From positions 1 through 64,000 of the forward strand of contig CAVJLL010000001.1 of assembly GCA_963650385.1 (NCBI GenBank): 64,000 nt of DNA, in the 5' to 3' direction. The notes beneath the pieces were generated by a model, which saw only the letters and a program-made list of their open reading frames with translations, ran no database searches and was not told where the DNA came from. Made by a program: the position numbers and the translations under genes. Positions 33,395 through 41,401 of this stretch are shown here, piece by piece. Each line of letters opens with the position of its first letter. Within the stretch, counting starts at the first letter, position 1. This stretch comes from CAG-791 sp963650385. GTDB lineage: Bacteria > Bacillota > Clostridia > Lachnospirales > Lachnospiraceae.

Positions 33395-33406
33395 GAACGA
33401 ATGTTC
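33395..33406. promoter_or_regulatory. LexA box 2
   Basis: Core GAACGAATGTTC with flanks making CGAACGAATGTTCG, a perfect CGAAC-N4-GTTCG site, in the 5' UTR region. Confidence 0.92.
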
Positions 33407-33439
33407 GGTATCAGCTTTGAATCCACAGGGGGAATGACT

Positions 33440-33799
33440 ATGAAGGGAAGAGAAGAGCATACGGCTTATGCGCTGCCGCTGATGCAGAGGAGATTGCTGC
33501 TGCCGCTTACAATCGGTTTTGTAATTCTTCTGATGTTTCTTTTGTTCGGCATCACATCGCACGCCGATGAAAAGGGCGCGCAGCTGCATAAATACTATAC
33601 AAGTGTTCTGGTGATCGATGAGGAGAGTCTGGCGGAACAGGTGGAAGAGTATGCTGCGACAGGAGACTATCCGAATGTTCGGACTTATCTGAGAGAGGTG
33701 TGCCGGATCAACCATCTGGCCATGCGGGATGCCGACACGCTGAAGATCGCCCCCGGCAATTATGTGATTCTGCCGTATTATTCTTCAGAAATCCTGTAA
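33440..33799 (+). CDS. YneA-like SOS cell-division inhibitor (LysM-type)
   Basis: 119 residues: basic N-terminus, one membrane helix LPLTIGFVILLMFLLFGITS near residues 22-41, then an extracytoplasmic LysM-like region (YTSVLVIDEESLAEQVEEYA ... VCRINHLAMRDADTLKIAPGNYVILPYY). This is the architecture of YneA-type suppressors of division, encoded divergently from lexA in many Bacillota. Two LexA boxes in the promoter support induction by DNA damage. Start: ATG 33440, 7 bp after AGGGGG; ATG 33434 is too close to it. Sequence similarity to B. subtilis YneA is low, so the call rests on architecture, position and regulation. Confidence 0.75.
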   Translation: MKGREEHTAYALPLMQRRLLLPLTIGFVILLMFLLFGITSHADEKGAQLHKYYTSVLVIDEESLAEQVEEYAATGDYPNVRTYLREVCRINHLAMRDADTLKIAPGNYVILPYYSSEIL

Positions 33800-34019
33800 G
33801 GGGTTTTCCTGTGAAGGTTTATGTCCGTCCTATTATCTGCGCTTGTCTGATCAGCCTCAGCAGCCGTCATAGAAGCGCAGAGGGCGGATTTGAACTGATA
33901 GATTCCATACATATGCGAAACGTCCGCAGTGCCTTGTACTGCGGACGTTTCCAATCACTCAGAGAAATGTAATTTTGCAAACGGTCTCCGAATAGTTTCC
34001 CACGATGAAAGCAGCATGA
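33800..34019. other. convergent intergenic region with strong hairpin, no gene
   Basis: The hairpin GAAACGTCCGCAGT (33917-33930) with its complement (33938-33951) is a likely terminator for the converging genes. A family-2-like fragment TTTTGCAAACGGTCTCCGAAT follows near 33970. Confidence 0.6.
33917..33951. terminator. hairpin terminator, yneA-like / UDP-sugar pyrophosphorylase
   Basis: 14-bp perfect stem with 7-base loop; short TTT in the stem end rather than a full T-run. Confidence 0.6.
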
Positions 34020-35258
34020 CTACAGCGCAATGCCGTTTTCCTCGCACAGAGCCTGTGCGGACTCCACGGAATCAATGCCGGTCTTGTTCTTGATCGGCGC
34101 GAATTCATAGGACCTTACAACCTCGAAGGGCAGGCAGGAATCCATTTCGTGGACCATATCCAGAATCAGCTGCTCGAATTTGAAGCCATTCGGAGATTCC
34201 GGCTTGACCAGCTTTCCTTCCGCATCCATATAGGGAATTTTCTTCTCCACGATATGGAGCATCAGCTTCTCATTCATGATCTCCTCCAGCTTGTCTTCAC
34301 GGAAGAGATAATTCAGAATGACGCCGAAATTGTAAGCGGGCTGTCCGTTTTCATCGGTGGCAGCCAGAAGCTCCGGTGTCATCTCATAATACTCTACGAT
34401 GGACGGGCGGCCGTCCTCCAGGCACATGGCACCGACCTTCTCATCCGGAGCTGCCTTGCGCACCACCTTGGCGCCGCTGCTGTAGCCCTCGCCTGCCGTG
34501 GCACCCAGGAAAACAGGATCACCGATCCGCTGCAGAACATTGTCCACGGCGAAGCAGTTCAGCCATTCAACGCCGAGCTCGTGAAGCTTGTCTACAAGAC
34601 CGGCCTTATGCATGGAGCTGAACCATCCGCCGTTTCCGTTGGGAGAGGATGCGATCTGGAAAGGACTCTCCATATAGACCTTGCCGTTGTAATCGGTAGC
34701 CGGAGCCATATCCTGCCGGAAGAAGAACACAAGCGACGGATCATATCCGAAATAATCGTGCTCCTTCATGAAGGAGACCGTGGTCTCGTGATTCTTGTCG
34801 CTGGTCATGATAAAGAACGGGAAAAAGCAGCCGGCTTCCTTTACTACATCCATCATGTTCTCAACCAGGCGCTGCATGATATAAACAGGATGGGTCTTGC
34901 CGATGTCATACATGCACTTCGGATTATCCGAGCCAAGCCGTGTTCCCATTCCTCCGGCCAGAAGAACCGCACCGAGCTTACCCTGACGAATGAGCTCCAG
35001 TCCCTTGCTGCGGTATTCCGCCTCCTTTTCCTTGATCTGTGAAATCTCCATGGCCTTCAGAGGAGTAATCACGCCCCTTCCCGGCAGATTCTCCCGGTGC
35101 AGTGCATACTGCGTGACGGAAAGATCCAGTTCCGAAATCTGGTTCAGAAGTGCCTCCTTCTGCGAATCCGAGAGTGTGTCATAATACTGCAGTACGTGCT
35201 CCTGTCCATATGCAGCAAGCTTTTCTCCGGCCTGCTCCAGTGCTTTGTTCGTGCTCAT
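34020..35258 (-). CDS. UDP-sugar pyrophosphorylase (UDPGP/UAP family)
   Basis: 412 residues; eukaryotic-type UTP:sugar-1-phosphate uridylyltransferase family (UDP-GlcNAc or UDP-Glc pyrophosphorylase). Nucleotide-binding loop LLAGGMGTRLGSDNPKCMYDIG (residues 99-120), then FFIMTSDKNHE, SPNGNGGWF (uracil/sugar pocket) and NCFAVDNVL. Differs from bacterial GlmU/GalU types; found in Clostridia and Bacteroidota. ATG preceded by AAAGGAAACT. It would supply UDP-sugars for the exopolysaccharide operon that begins 2.6 kb away, though it is not in the same transcription unit. Confidence 0.85.
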   Translation of the reverse strand: MSTNKALEQAGEKLAAYGQEHVLQYYDTLSDSQKEALLNQISELDLSVTQYALHRENLPGRGVITPLKAMEISQIKEKEAEYRSKGLELIRQGKLGAVLLAGGMGTRLGSDNPKCMYDIGKTHPVYIMQRLVENMMDVVKEAGCFFPFFIMTSDKNHETTVSFMKEHDYFGYDPSLVFFFRQDMAPATDYNGKVYMESPFQIASSPNGNGGWFSSMHKAGLVDKLHELGVEWLNCFAVDNVLQRIGDPVFLGATAGEGYSSGAKVVRKAAPDEKVGAMCLEDGRPSIVEYYEMTPELLAATDENGQPAYNFGVILNYLFREDKLEEIMNEKLMLHIVEKKIPYMDAEGKLVKPESPNGFKFEQLILDMVHEMDSCLPFEVVRSYEFAPIKNKTGIDSVESAQALCEENGIAL

Positions 35259-35533
35259 AGTTTCCTTTCTGTGCCGTAGATTGCAAGCGTATGCAGCTCA
35301 CTGCCCCCGGCATCATGAGGAGAATGCCGTGCCGGCAAATTCTACGATACGATAATATATTTTGTGTATCTGACCTATTCTCTAGTTTACTTCAATTTAG
35401 CAAAATGCACAAATCCTGCCAGCGAGGATCACATGAGCACCTCCATCCCGGCCACTGCTCCGTCATCTGGAATTTGATCTGCAATTACGCTATGATAAAG
35501 GATACTGAAAAAAACGAAAAGGAGATGATACCT

Positions 35534-36649
35534 ATGGCATACAGTCTGGAAGAAGCCCGGAATCTCGTAATCAAGGCAGGCCTGGAGCTCCTGCGCTCCG
35601 GTTTGATTGCAAGAACCTGGGGCAATATCAGCGCGAGAATCAGCGATACACAGTTCGTCATTACACCGAGCGGACGCGCCTACGAGGATCTGACACCGGA
35701 TCAGATCGTAATCACCAATATGGAAGACTGCAGCTACGAAGGCGATGTAAAGCCCTCCAGCGAGAAATGGATTCACGCCGATGCCTACCGGCTGCGCCCG
35801 GATGTAAACTTTGTCATTCACACACACCAGAACTACGCATCGGCCCTGAGCATTCTGGGCGATCCCATCACGAACATTCCGGAGGCGCTGCAGCTGCGCC
35901 AGCTTCTGGGACCGTCGGTTCCGACCGCCGGCTACGGACTAAACGGCTCCAAGGAGCTCAGCGACAACGTAATCGCCGCCATTTCCGCAAATCCGGACTC
36001 CCACGCCCTCCTCATGGCCAACCATGGTGCAGAGTGCATGGGGACCGATTATCAGAATGCGTTCGACATCGCACACGCTCTGGAAACCGTCTCCCGGGCA
36101 AGGTACCGCGAAATGCTGCGTTCCAGCCTGGCTTACCAGATGATTCTGCCGTCCGAAGAGGAAATGGATGCAGAGGATGCGCTCGGAAGCGACCTGCATT
36201 CCTATTATGAATTTATGGACTCCGATCCTGCCGCCGCAGATGCCGGCAGCACAGGGGAGGCCGCCTTTGCAGCCCTTTCCCGCGCGCCCTTTACGGTCGC
36301 TGCCAGCAAGCTTGCGGTTCCAGAGCTGTTCCCTTATATCGATGACCAGGCACAGATTGCCGGCACCTCGCTTCGGATTCTGCCGGCCGATGCCGATTCC
36401 GACGCCGTCCGGGAGGCACTGGAAGGGCGAAACGCTGTTTTGCTCAAGGGGAAGGGGGCAGTGTGCACCGGCAGCAGCAGAGACGATGTCGAGGCTGCAG
36501 TGATGGTCCTTGAGAAGGGGTGCCGTGCAGCACTCCTTGCAAGAGTCGTCGGCATTACAAGGCAGGTACCGCCGATTCACCCGAAGCACGCCGCCATTGA
36601 CCGCGACACCTATGTCAATGCCTATTCCAGATTGAAGGGGAGAGCATAA
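35534..36649 (+). CDS. class II aldolase/adducin family protein, duplicated C-terminal part
   Basis: 371 residues. Residues 1-220 are a full class II aldolase (fuculose/ribulose-phosphate aldolase fold): RTWGNISARIS, ITPSGRAYEDLTPDQIV, acidic SEKWIHADAYR and zinc-binding VIHTHQNYASALS, plus LLMANHGAECMG. From residue 245 a second, shorter segment (IDDQAQIAGTSLRILPADAD ... NAVLLKGKGAVCTGSS ... PPIHPKHAAIDRDTY) resembles the C-terminal half of the same fold, as if from partial duplication. Substrate unknown. ATG 35534 follows AAAGGAGATGATACCT. Stop and the recombinase start overlap as TAATG. Confidence 0.8.
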   Translation: MAYSLEEARNLVIKAGLELLRSGLIARTWGNISARISDTQFVITPSGRAYEDLTPDQIVITNMEDCSYEGDVKPSSEKWIHADAYRLRPDVNFVIHTHQNYASALSILGDPITNIPEALQLRQLLGPSVPTAGYGLNGSKELSDNVIAAISANPDSHALLMANHGAECMGTDYQNAFDIAHALETVSRARYREMLRSSLAYQMILPSEEEMDAEDALGSDLHSYYEFMDSDPAAADAGSTGEAAFAALSRAPFTVAASKLAVPELFPYIDDQAQIAGTSLRILPADADSDAVREALEGRNAVLLKGKGAVCTGSSRDDVEAAVMVLEKGCRAALLARVVGITRQVPPIHPKHAAIDRDTYVNAYSRLKGRA

Positions 36650-37740
36650 TGCAGAAAGCTTCCGTTCCCTCCGCCGCAGGCACAGCAGAGACCTATTCGC
36701 AGGAGCAGGATGAGAAAAATACATTGAAAATGCGCGAGATTCTGGACGAGCTTCCGGGCTTTTGCCGGCAGTTTTTCCGCGGGATTGCCGACACAACCGG
36801 CAGCCGGACGCGCCTTGCGTATGCGTACGATCTGCGCGTTTTCTTCGAATATCTTCACGAACACAATCCGGAGCTGGCCAAAACGGAGATTCCCCGGTTC
36901 CCGGTCACCATTCTGGATCAAATTCAGAAGGAAGACATTGAGGAATTCATGGAATGGACCAGCTACTACGAGAAGGACGGCAAGGTCTATACCAACGACG
37001 AGCGCGGAAAATCGCGCAAGCTCTCCGCCATCCGCAGTATGTATCATTACTTTTTCCAGTCGGAACGGATTGAAAAGGATGTGGCGGCCCTGATTCCCAT
37101 GCCCAAGCTGCATGAAAAGCCCATCATTCGCTTGGAGCCGAACGAGGTGGCCAGGCTCCTGGATCAGGTGGAGGACGGAAACGGCCTGACCAAGTCCGAG
37201 CTCAAATACCACAGCAAAACGGCAGTGCGGGATACGGCGCTTCTCACGCTGCTCCTCGGGACGGGCATCCGTGTCAGCGAATGCGTCGGACTGGACCTGA
37301 ATGATCTGAACTTTGAAGAAAACGGCATCAAGGTCCGCCGGAAGGGCGGATACGATGCCATTGTGTACTTTGGCGATGAGGTTGCTGCGGCGCTTCAATC
37401 CTATCTGGAGGAGCGGCAGCAGATCATTCCCAAGGAGGGATCGGAGAATGCACTGTTTTTGTCCCTTCAGAACCGCCGCATCACCGTGCGGGCTGTGGAA
37501 AAGCTGGTCAAAAAATACGCCTCCCGCGTAACCACATTGAAGAAAATAACCCCGCACAAGCTTCGAAGCACCTACGGCACCAGCCTCTACCGGGAAACCG
37601 GTGACATCTATCTGGTGGCGGATGTGCTCGGACACAAGGACGTCAACACAACCCGCAAGCATTACGCCGCCCTGGAGGAGGACCGCCGGCGCGGCGCCGC
37701 CAATATTGTGCATCTGCGGGAGGACGAGCCCGCGGAGTAG
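36649..37740 (+). CDS. XerC/XerD-type tyrosine recombinase
   Basis: 363 residues. N-terminal SAM-like core-binding domain (RLAYAYDLRVFFEYL), then the catalytic domain with all expected residues: Arg208 in GTGIRVSEC, Lys232 in RRKGGYD, His303 and Arg306 in HKLRSTYGT, His329 in GHKDV and Tyr339 in HYAAL. A charged N-terminal extension of about 30 residues precedes it. Translationally coupled to the aldolase gene. Probably the chromosome-dimer-resolution enzyme, since it sits near lexA rather than in a mobile island, but a dif site is not evident here. Confidence 0.88.
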   Translation: MQKASVPSAAGTAETYSQEQDEKNTLKMREILDELPGFCRQFFRGIADTTGSRTRLAYAYDLRVFFEYLHEHNPELAKTEIPRFPVTILDQIQKEDIEEFMEWTSYYEKDGKVYTNDERGKSRKLSAIRSMYHYFFQSERIEKDVAALIPMPKLHEKPIIRLEPNEVARLLDQVEDGNGLTKSELKYHSKTAVRDTALLTLLLGTGIRVSECVGLDLNDLNFEENGIKVRRKGGYDAIVYFGDEVAAALQSYLEERQQIIPKEGSENALFLSLQNRRITVRAVEKLVKKYASRVTTLKKITPHKLRSTYGTSLYRETGDIYLVADVLGHKDVNTTRKHYAALEEDRRRGAANIVHLREDEPAE

Positions 37741-37742
37741 TT

Positions 37743-37830
37743 GTGTTCAGTCCCCGCGAGGCGACGGGTCCTGGCGGAGTTGTCCGGTTCGGGGAAATTC
37801 TCTGCCCTCCGTTTCCTGGCGGAGTGTCTA
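37743..37830. repeat. family-1 element, degenerate copy
   Basis: GTTCAGTCCCCGCGAGGCG, GACGGGTCCTGGCGGAGTTG, TCCGGTTCGGGG, then CTCCGTTTCCTGGCGGAG. One arm is well conserved, the other rearranged. Fills the gap between the converging recombinase and exopolysaccharide operon ends. Confidence 0.7.
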
Positions 37831-37839
37831 AGCGGTGAC

Positions 37840-39840
37840 TTACTCCGCATCCAGCGGCTCCACCTGCAGGCCCGTCACCGTCAGCACAGACTGGCGGAAC
37901 GGCTCCAGATCGTATCCGCGCTCGGCATCAATCAGGAGTGTGCCGTAATAGGCATCGCAGGGGCTGTCCGCCGTGCCGAGCAGCACACCGTCCAGCGTAA
38001 CCGTATAGGATGTGCCGTGTTTTTCAATGACCAGCTCACTTTGTGCGCTGTCATACACAACCGTAGAAAACAGCGTGCTGTTTCCTACCTGAACGGAGAG
38101 CGTGTTCTGGGTCTTGCGCACCAGGAGGCCGTGATAGTTGTTTTCCTCCTCGTTGAAGCAGGAGAGGTACGTCCCATCCTCATCACCAATAACAAGATCC
38201 GCGGTTAACCGCCAGCCGGCCTCCGGATCGGCGTAGAGCTGCACACCGGTATCGATGCAGTCGGTGCCGCTGCCGGTGAAGCGCTCCGGAAGCGAATACT
38301 CGGCAATGCCCGTATATTTTTTCTGCAGGGCAGCAAGCTGCTCCTCACGGCTGGGTATCACCTTGTTCTCCTCGGTCCATTTCTCGGCTTCTGCGCCGGA
38401 TTTGGCGGAATCATACAGCTCAAACTTATCAATGGAAACTGCACTCAGGCGTCCCAGGGTGTTGTTCGCCATCCGCTCTGCCCCCAGAAGGAGCGTACCG
38501 TCGTAATTATCACAGGACGTTTGCACGTTCTCTACCAGTTCGCCTTCCAGATAAATGAAGTACTCATCCCCATTCTTCGTGACGGCAAGCGTGACCTTTT
38601 CCTTGTCCGGCAGCTCCACCTTCGTGTAGTAGTTATCGCCCACCACAACGTCCAGCTGATTGTCATCGGCCAGCCGTACCAGCAGTCCGCGGTAGGGCTC
38701 CGTCTCGGAAAAGCAGGAGAACAGGACCTTTTCGTCGCTGCTGCAGCGGGTGGAAAACCGGGTGAAGATCGTCCAGTCCTTGCTGCCGGTGTAGAGCTTC
38801 TGCCGGGTATCCACAAAGTCGGACGTACCGTTCCCGGTAAATTCCGAGCCCAGAGCATAGGCAGCATCGCTGGGCATCTCATAGGAGAACAACGGATCCC
38901 CGGTGCGGTCCGGAAGGTCGTAATGGCTCTTCAGATACTCACCGAGGACCGAGCTGAGCTTTGCGCAGCCGGTGCTGTTCAGGTGTCCCGCGGTATCGCC
39001 GAAGTCCGTAGCAAAGTCAAAGCCATATTCCTCGTAGTTCGTCAGGCAGTCCAGCTGATCGATGCCCTCCTCGGTGAGAAGATCATTCAGCGTGTTGAAA
39101 CGGGCCCGTTCCTCATCCGGCGCCGTGTAAGGAGCCGTCAGAACCAGCAGCGGGATGTCGTTTTTCTGACAAAGATAGACAATCTTTTTGAAGTACTTCA
39201 GCTGCTTCTCTGCGATAGGCAGCCGCTTGGTTGTATCTGAGGGAGCGTCCATGGGACAGATCACGTCCCAGTTCTTGGTGTTGTGCTCACTGCGGGGATT
39301 GTCCCAGAAATAATAGGAAAAATCCTTGGACTCCAGCTCGCTGTAGCGGCTGTGATACTGGGATAACGGAAAAAGAGCATTGACGATATCGCCGGGCTCG
39401 TAGGAGGCCTGAATGGCTTCCAGCTTGTTGCGCGACCAGCGAAGGCCCATCGTATTTTTCACTGCATTGACATAGCCGTAATATTCTGCATCGTGCGAAA
39501 AACCGAGCGCCTCCAGGACAACGACCTTCGGGTGCTGTGTCTTCAGCGCCTCCACCAGATTGTAGTAGGCGTTCCACACGGGCTGCGTGGAGCCCCATAG
39601 CTTATAGGAGGCGATGCCGTACTGATTGCACAGAATCGTGGTATCCACATTCACGCCCAGGTGAGAGCTTCCCAGCAGAATCACATCAATGCTGTCCTCC
39701 GGATAGGAATAAAAGTCCTCCATCGTTGTGACGCCGTCGTCGTACTTGAACTGCAGGGTCTTATCCACAACATAGAAGACCGCGCAGAACATCGTCAGAA
39801 ACAGCACGACTCTTAAAATGATCTTGATGCTTCGGTTCAT
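37840..39840 (-). CDS. SGNH/DltD-like membrane-anchored protein with two LamG-like domains
   Basis: 666 residues. N-terminal membrane anchor (IILRVVLFLTMFCAVFYVVD), then an SGNH-hydrolase-like domain of the DltD/AlgJ-X kind: DVILLGSSHLGVN (Ser58 block) and the C-terminal catalytic pair in FGDTAGHLN (Asp282, His286). Residues about 335-480 and 515-660 are two related concanavalin-like (LamG) modules, each with GTDCIDTGVQLY/GTSDFVDTRQKLY, CF.E...Y.GLLVR and YDGTLLLGAER/YYGTLLIDAER. Directly follows MBOAT in the operon (17-bp gap), the pairing used for O-acetylation of extracellular polysaccharides; the lectin-like modules suggest it grips the polymer. Confidence 0.78.
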   Translation of the reverse strand: MNRSIKIILRVVLFLTMFCAVFYVVDKTLQFKYDDGVTTMEDFYSYPEDSIDVILLGSSHLGVNVDTTILCNQYGIASYKLWGSTQPVWNAYYNLVEALKTQHPKVVVLEALGFSHDAEYYGYVNAVKNTMGLRWSRNKLEAIQASYEPGDIVNALFPLSQYHSRYSELESKDFSYYFWDNPRSEHNTKNWDVICPMDAPSDTTKRLPIAEKQLKYFKKIVYLCQKNDIPLLVLTAPYTAPDEERARFNTLNDLLTEEGIDQLDCLTNYEEYGFDFATDFGDTAGHLNSTGCAKLSSVLGEYLKSHYDLPDRTGDPLFSYEMPSDAAYALGSEFTGNGTSDFVDTRQKLYTGSKDWTIFTRFSTRCSSDEKVLFSCFSETEPYRGLLVRLADDNQLDVVVGDNYYTKVELPDKEKVTLAVTKNGDEYFIYLEGELVENVQTSCDNYDGTLLLGAERMANNTLGRLSAVSIDKFELYDSAKSGAEAEKWTEENKVIPSREEQLAALQKKYTGIAEYSLPERFTGSGTDCIDTGVQLYADPEAGWRLTADLVIGDEDGTYLSCFNEEENNYHGLLVRKTQNTLSVQVGNSTLFSTVVYDSAQSELVIEKHGTSYTVTLDGVLLGTADSPCDAYYGTLLIDAERGYDLEPFRQSVLTVTGLQVEPLDAE

Positions 39841-39857
39841 GTTCCCCTTTCCTCCCG

Positions 39858-41387
39858 TCAGAACTGCATGTAGATAAAGCTGGCAGCGTTATAGGCCGGG
39901 CCGTAGATCCCGAAAATCAGCACCGCAAAAATCCCGGTGATAATGGCGATGTCCTGCAGAACAAACCCCTGCCGGCACAGAATATCCCGCACCGCGATCC
40001 CCTTATAGGTGCACAGGCTGACCGCAAACTGCAGAAGAACAGCCGCCGTTAATATGTACATTTCTCCGGCGGAAAGCCCCAGCGTAAGGAGGGCGCCGCC
40101 AAGCAGATTGCCAAGGCTGAAGGTGGTGAACATGCGGCCGATAAAGCCGAACGCCGTCTGCACATCGGACGCATTGAAAAAGATCCATGCAAAATCAATC
40201 AGGCAGAAGGTCAGCACCGTCTGCACAATCCGGTGCCCGATGGAGGATGTATCTATATGGAGCTTTTCGCACAACCAGCGCCGCTGCACGGAGAACTCCT
40301 GCTCCAGGACCTGAAACAGACCGTTCAGGCCGCCCCAGATGATGTAGTTCCAGCCGGCGCCGTGCCATAAGCCGCTGACCAGGAAAACGATCATGATGTT
40401 GCGGTATTTCTGCATGCGGCCGCACCGGCTGCCGCCCAACGGAAAATACAGATAATCACGAAACCAGCCAGAAAGCGATATATGCCACCGCCGCCAGAAT
40501 TCGCCGACAGAGCGGGACAGATACGGCGTATTGAAATTGCAGACAACGTCAAAGCCCATGACCTCGGCGGCACCGATTGCCAGATTGGAATAACCGGCAA
40601 AGTCACCGTAGATCTGCAGGCCGAAGAGCACGGCGGCCGTCAGCAGCTGGAATCCGGCATAGGTCTCGTAGCTGCCGAACACCTGACTGACGAGAATGGC
40701 GGCACGGTCGGAGATGACCATCTTCTGAAAATATCCCCACAGCATCAGCAGCAGGCCGTGCTTGATTTTGTTCAGATCAAACGGATGCGGCTCCCGCATC
40801 TGCGGCAGGAAGTGCGGCGCGCGTTCAATCGGGCCAGCACTCAGCAATGGGAAGAAGGAGATGCAGGCAGCATACCGGATAAAATTGTGCTCTGCAGGTA
40901 TTGTTCCTTTGTATATCTCGAATATGTAGGCAAGCGCCTGGAATGTATAGAAGGAGATGCCGACCGGGAGTGCAATGGAAAGCGCCGGTCTGCTGATGCC
41001 CAGCTCCGGGAAGACAGCGGCAATGATGTGCAGCACATCACCCACAAAGAAATTGTAGTACTTAAAGAAGAACAGTACCCCCAGGCACAGAACAAGTCCG
41101 GCCATCATCCAGCCAAAGCCGCGCGGTTTTTCCTTGCGCGTGGCTTTGGCTGCCTCCGCTCCGTTTGCGGAGGCAGCATGCGTCCGGGCATGCTCCATGC
41201 CGCGCCCTGCGATGTAGCTTACAAGAGTGACGCCAAAGAGCAGCAGAACATAGACCGGCGAAAAGCACGCATAGAAGAAATAGCTCACGGCCGCCAGATA
41301 GATGTACCGCCGGCGGGCGGGCACCAGATAGCACAGCATCGCCGCAGCAGGGAAAAATACCAGGAATGAAAGCGAATTAAACAGCAT
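39858..41387 (-). CDS. MBOAT family O-acyltransferase (AlgI-like)
   Basis: 509 residues, multi-spanning. FEIYKGTIPAEHNFIRYAACISFFPLLSAGPIERAPHF, DFAGYSNLAIGAAEVMGFDV, the FWRRWHISLSGWFRDYLYFPLGG block and LVSGLWHGAGWNYIIWG with the catalytic His near residue 340 are diagnostic of the AlgI/DltB/PatA group. These move acetyl groups across the membrane for modification of alginate, cellulose or teichoic acid. Ribosome-binding site AAAAGGAGATTTTCC. Partner of the SGNH protein just downstream. Confidence 0.93.
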   Translation of the reverse strand: MLFNSLSFLVFFPAAAMLCYLVPARRRYIYLAAVSYFFYACFSPVYVLLLFGVTLVSYIAGRGMEHARTHAASANGAEAAKATRKEKPRGFGWMMAGLVLCLGVLFFFKYYNFFVGDVLHIIAAVFPELGISRPALSIALPVGISFYTFQALAYIFEIYKGTIPAEHNFIRYAACISFFPLLSAGPIERAPHFLPQMREPHPFDLNKIKHGLLLMLWGYFQKMVISDRAAILVSQVFGSYETYAGFQLLTAAVLFGLQIYGDFAGYSNLAIGAAEVMGFDVVCNFNTPYLSRSVGEFWRRWHISLSGWFRDYLYFPLGGSRCGRMQKYRNIMIVFLVSGLWHGAGWNYIIWGGLNGLFQVLEQEFSVQRRWLCEKLHIDTSSIGHRIVQTVLTFCLIDFAWIFFNASDVQTAFGFIGRMFTTFSLGNLLGGALLTLGLSAGEMYILTAAVLLQFAVSLCTYKGIAVRDILCRQGFVLQDIAIITGIFAVLIFGIYGPAYNAASFIYMQF

Positions 41388-41401
41388 GGAAAATCTCCTT
41401 T

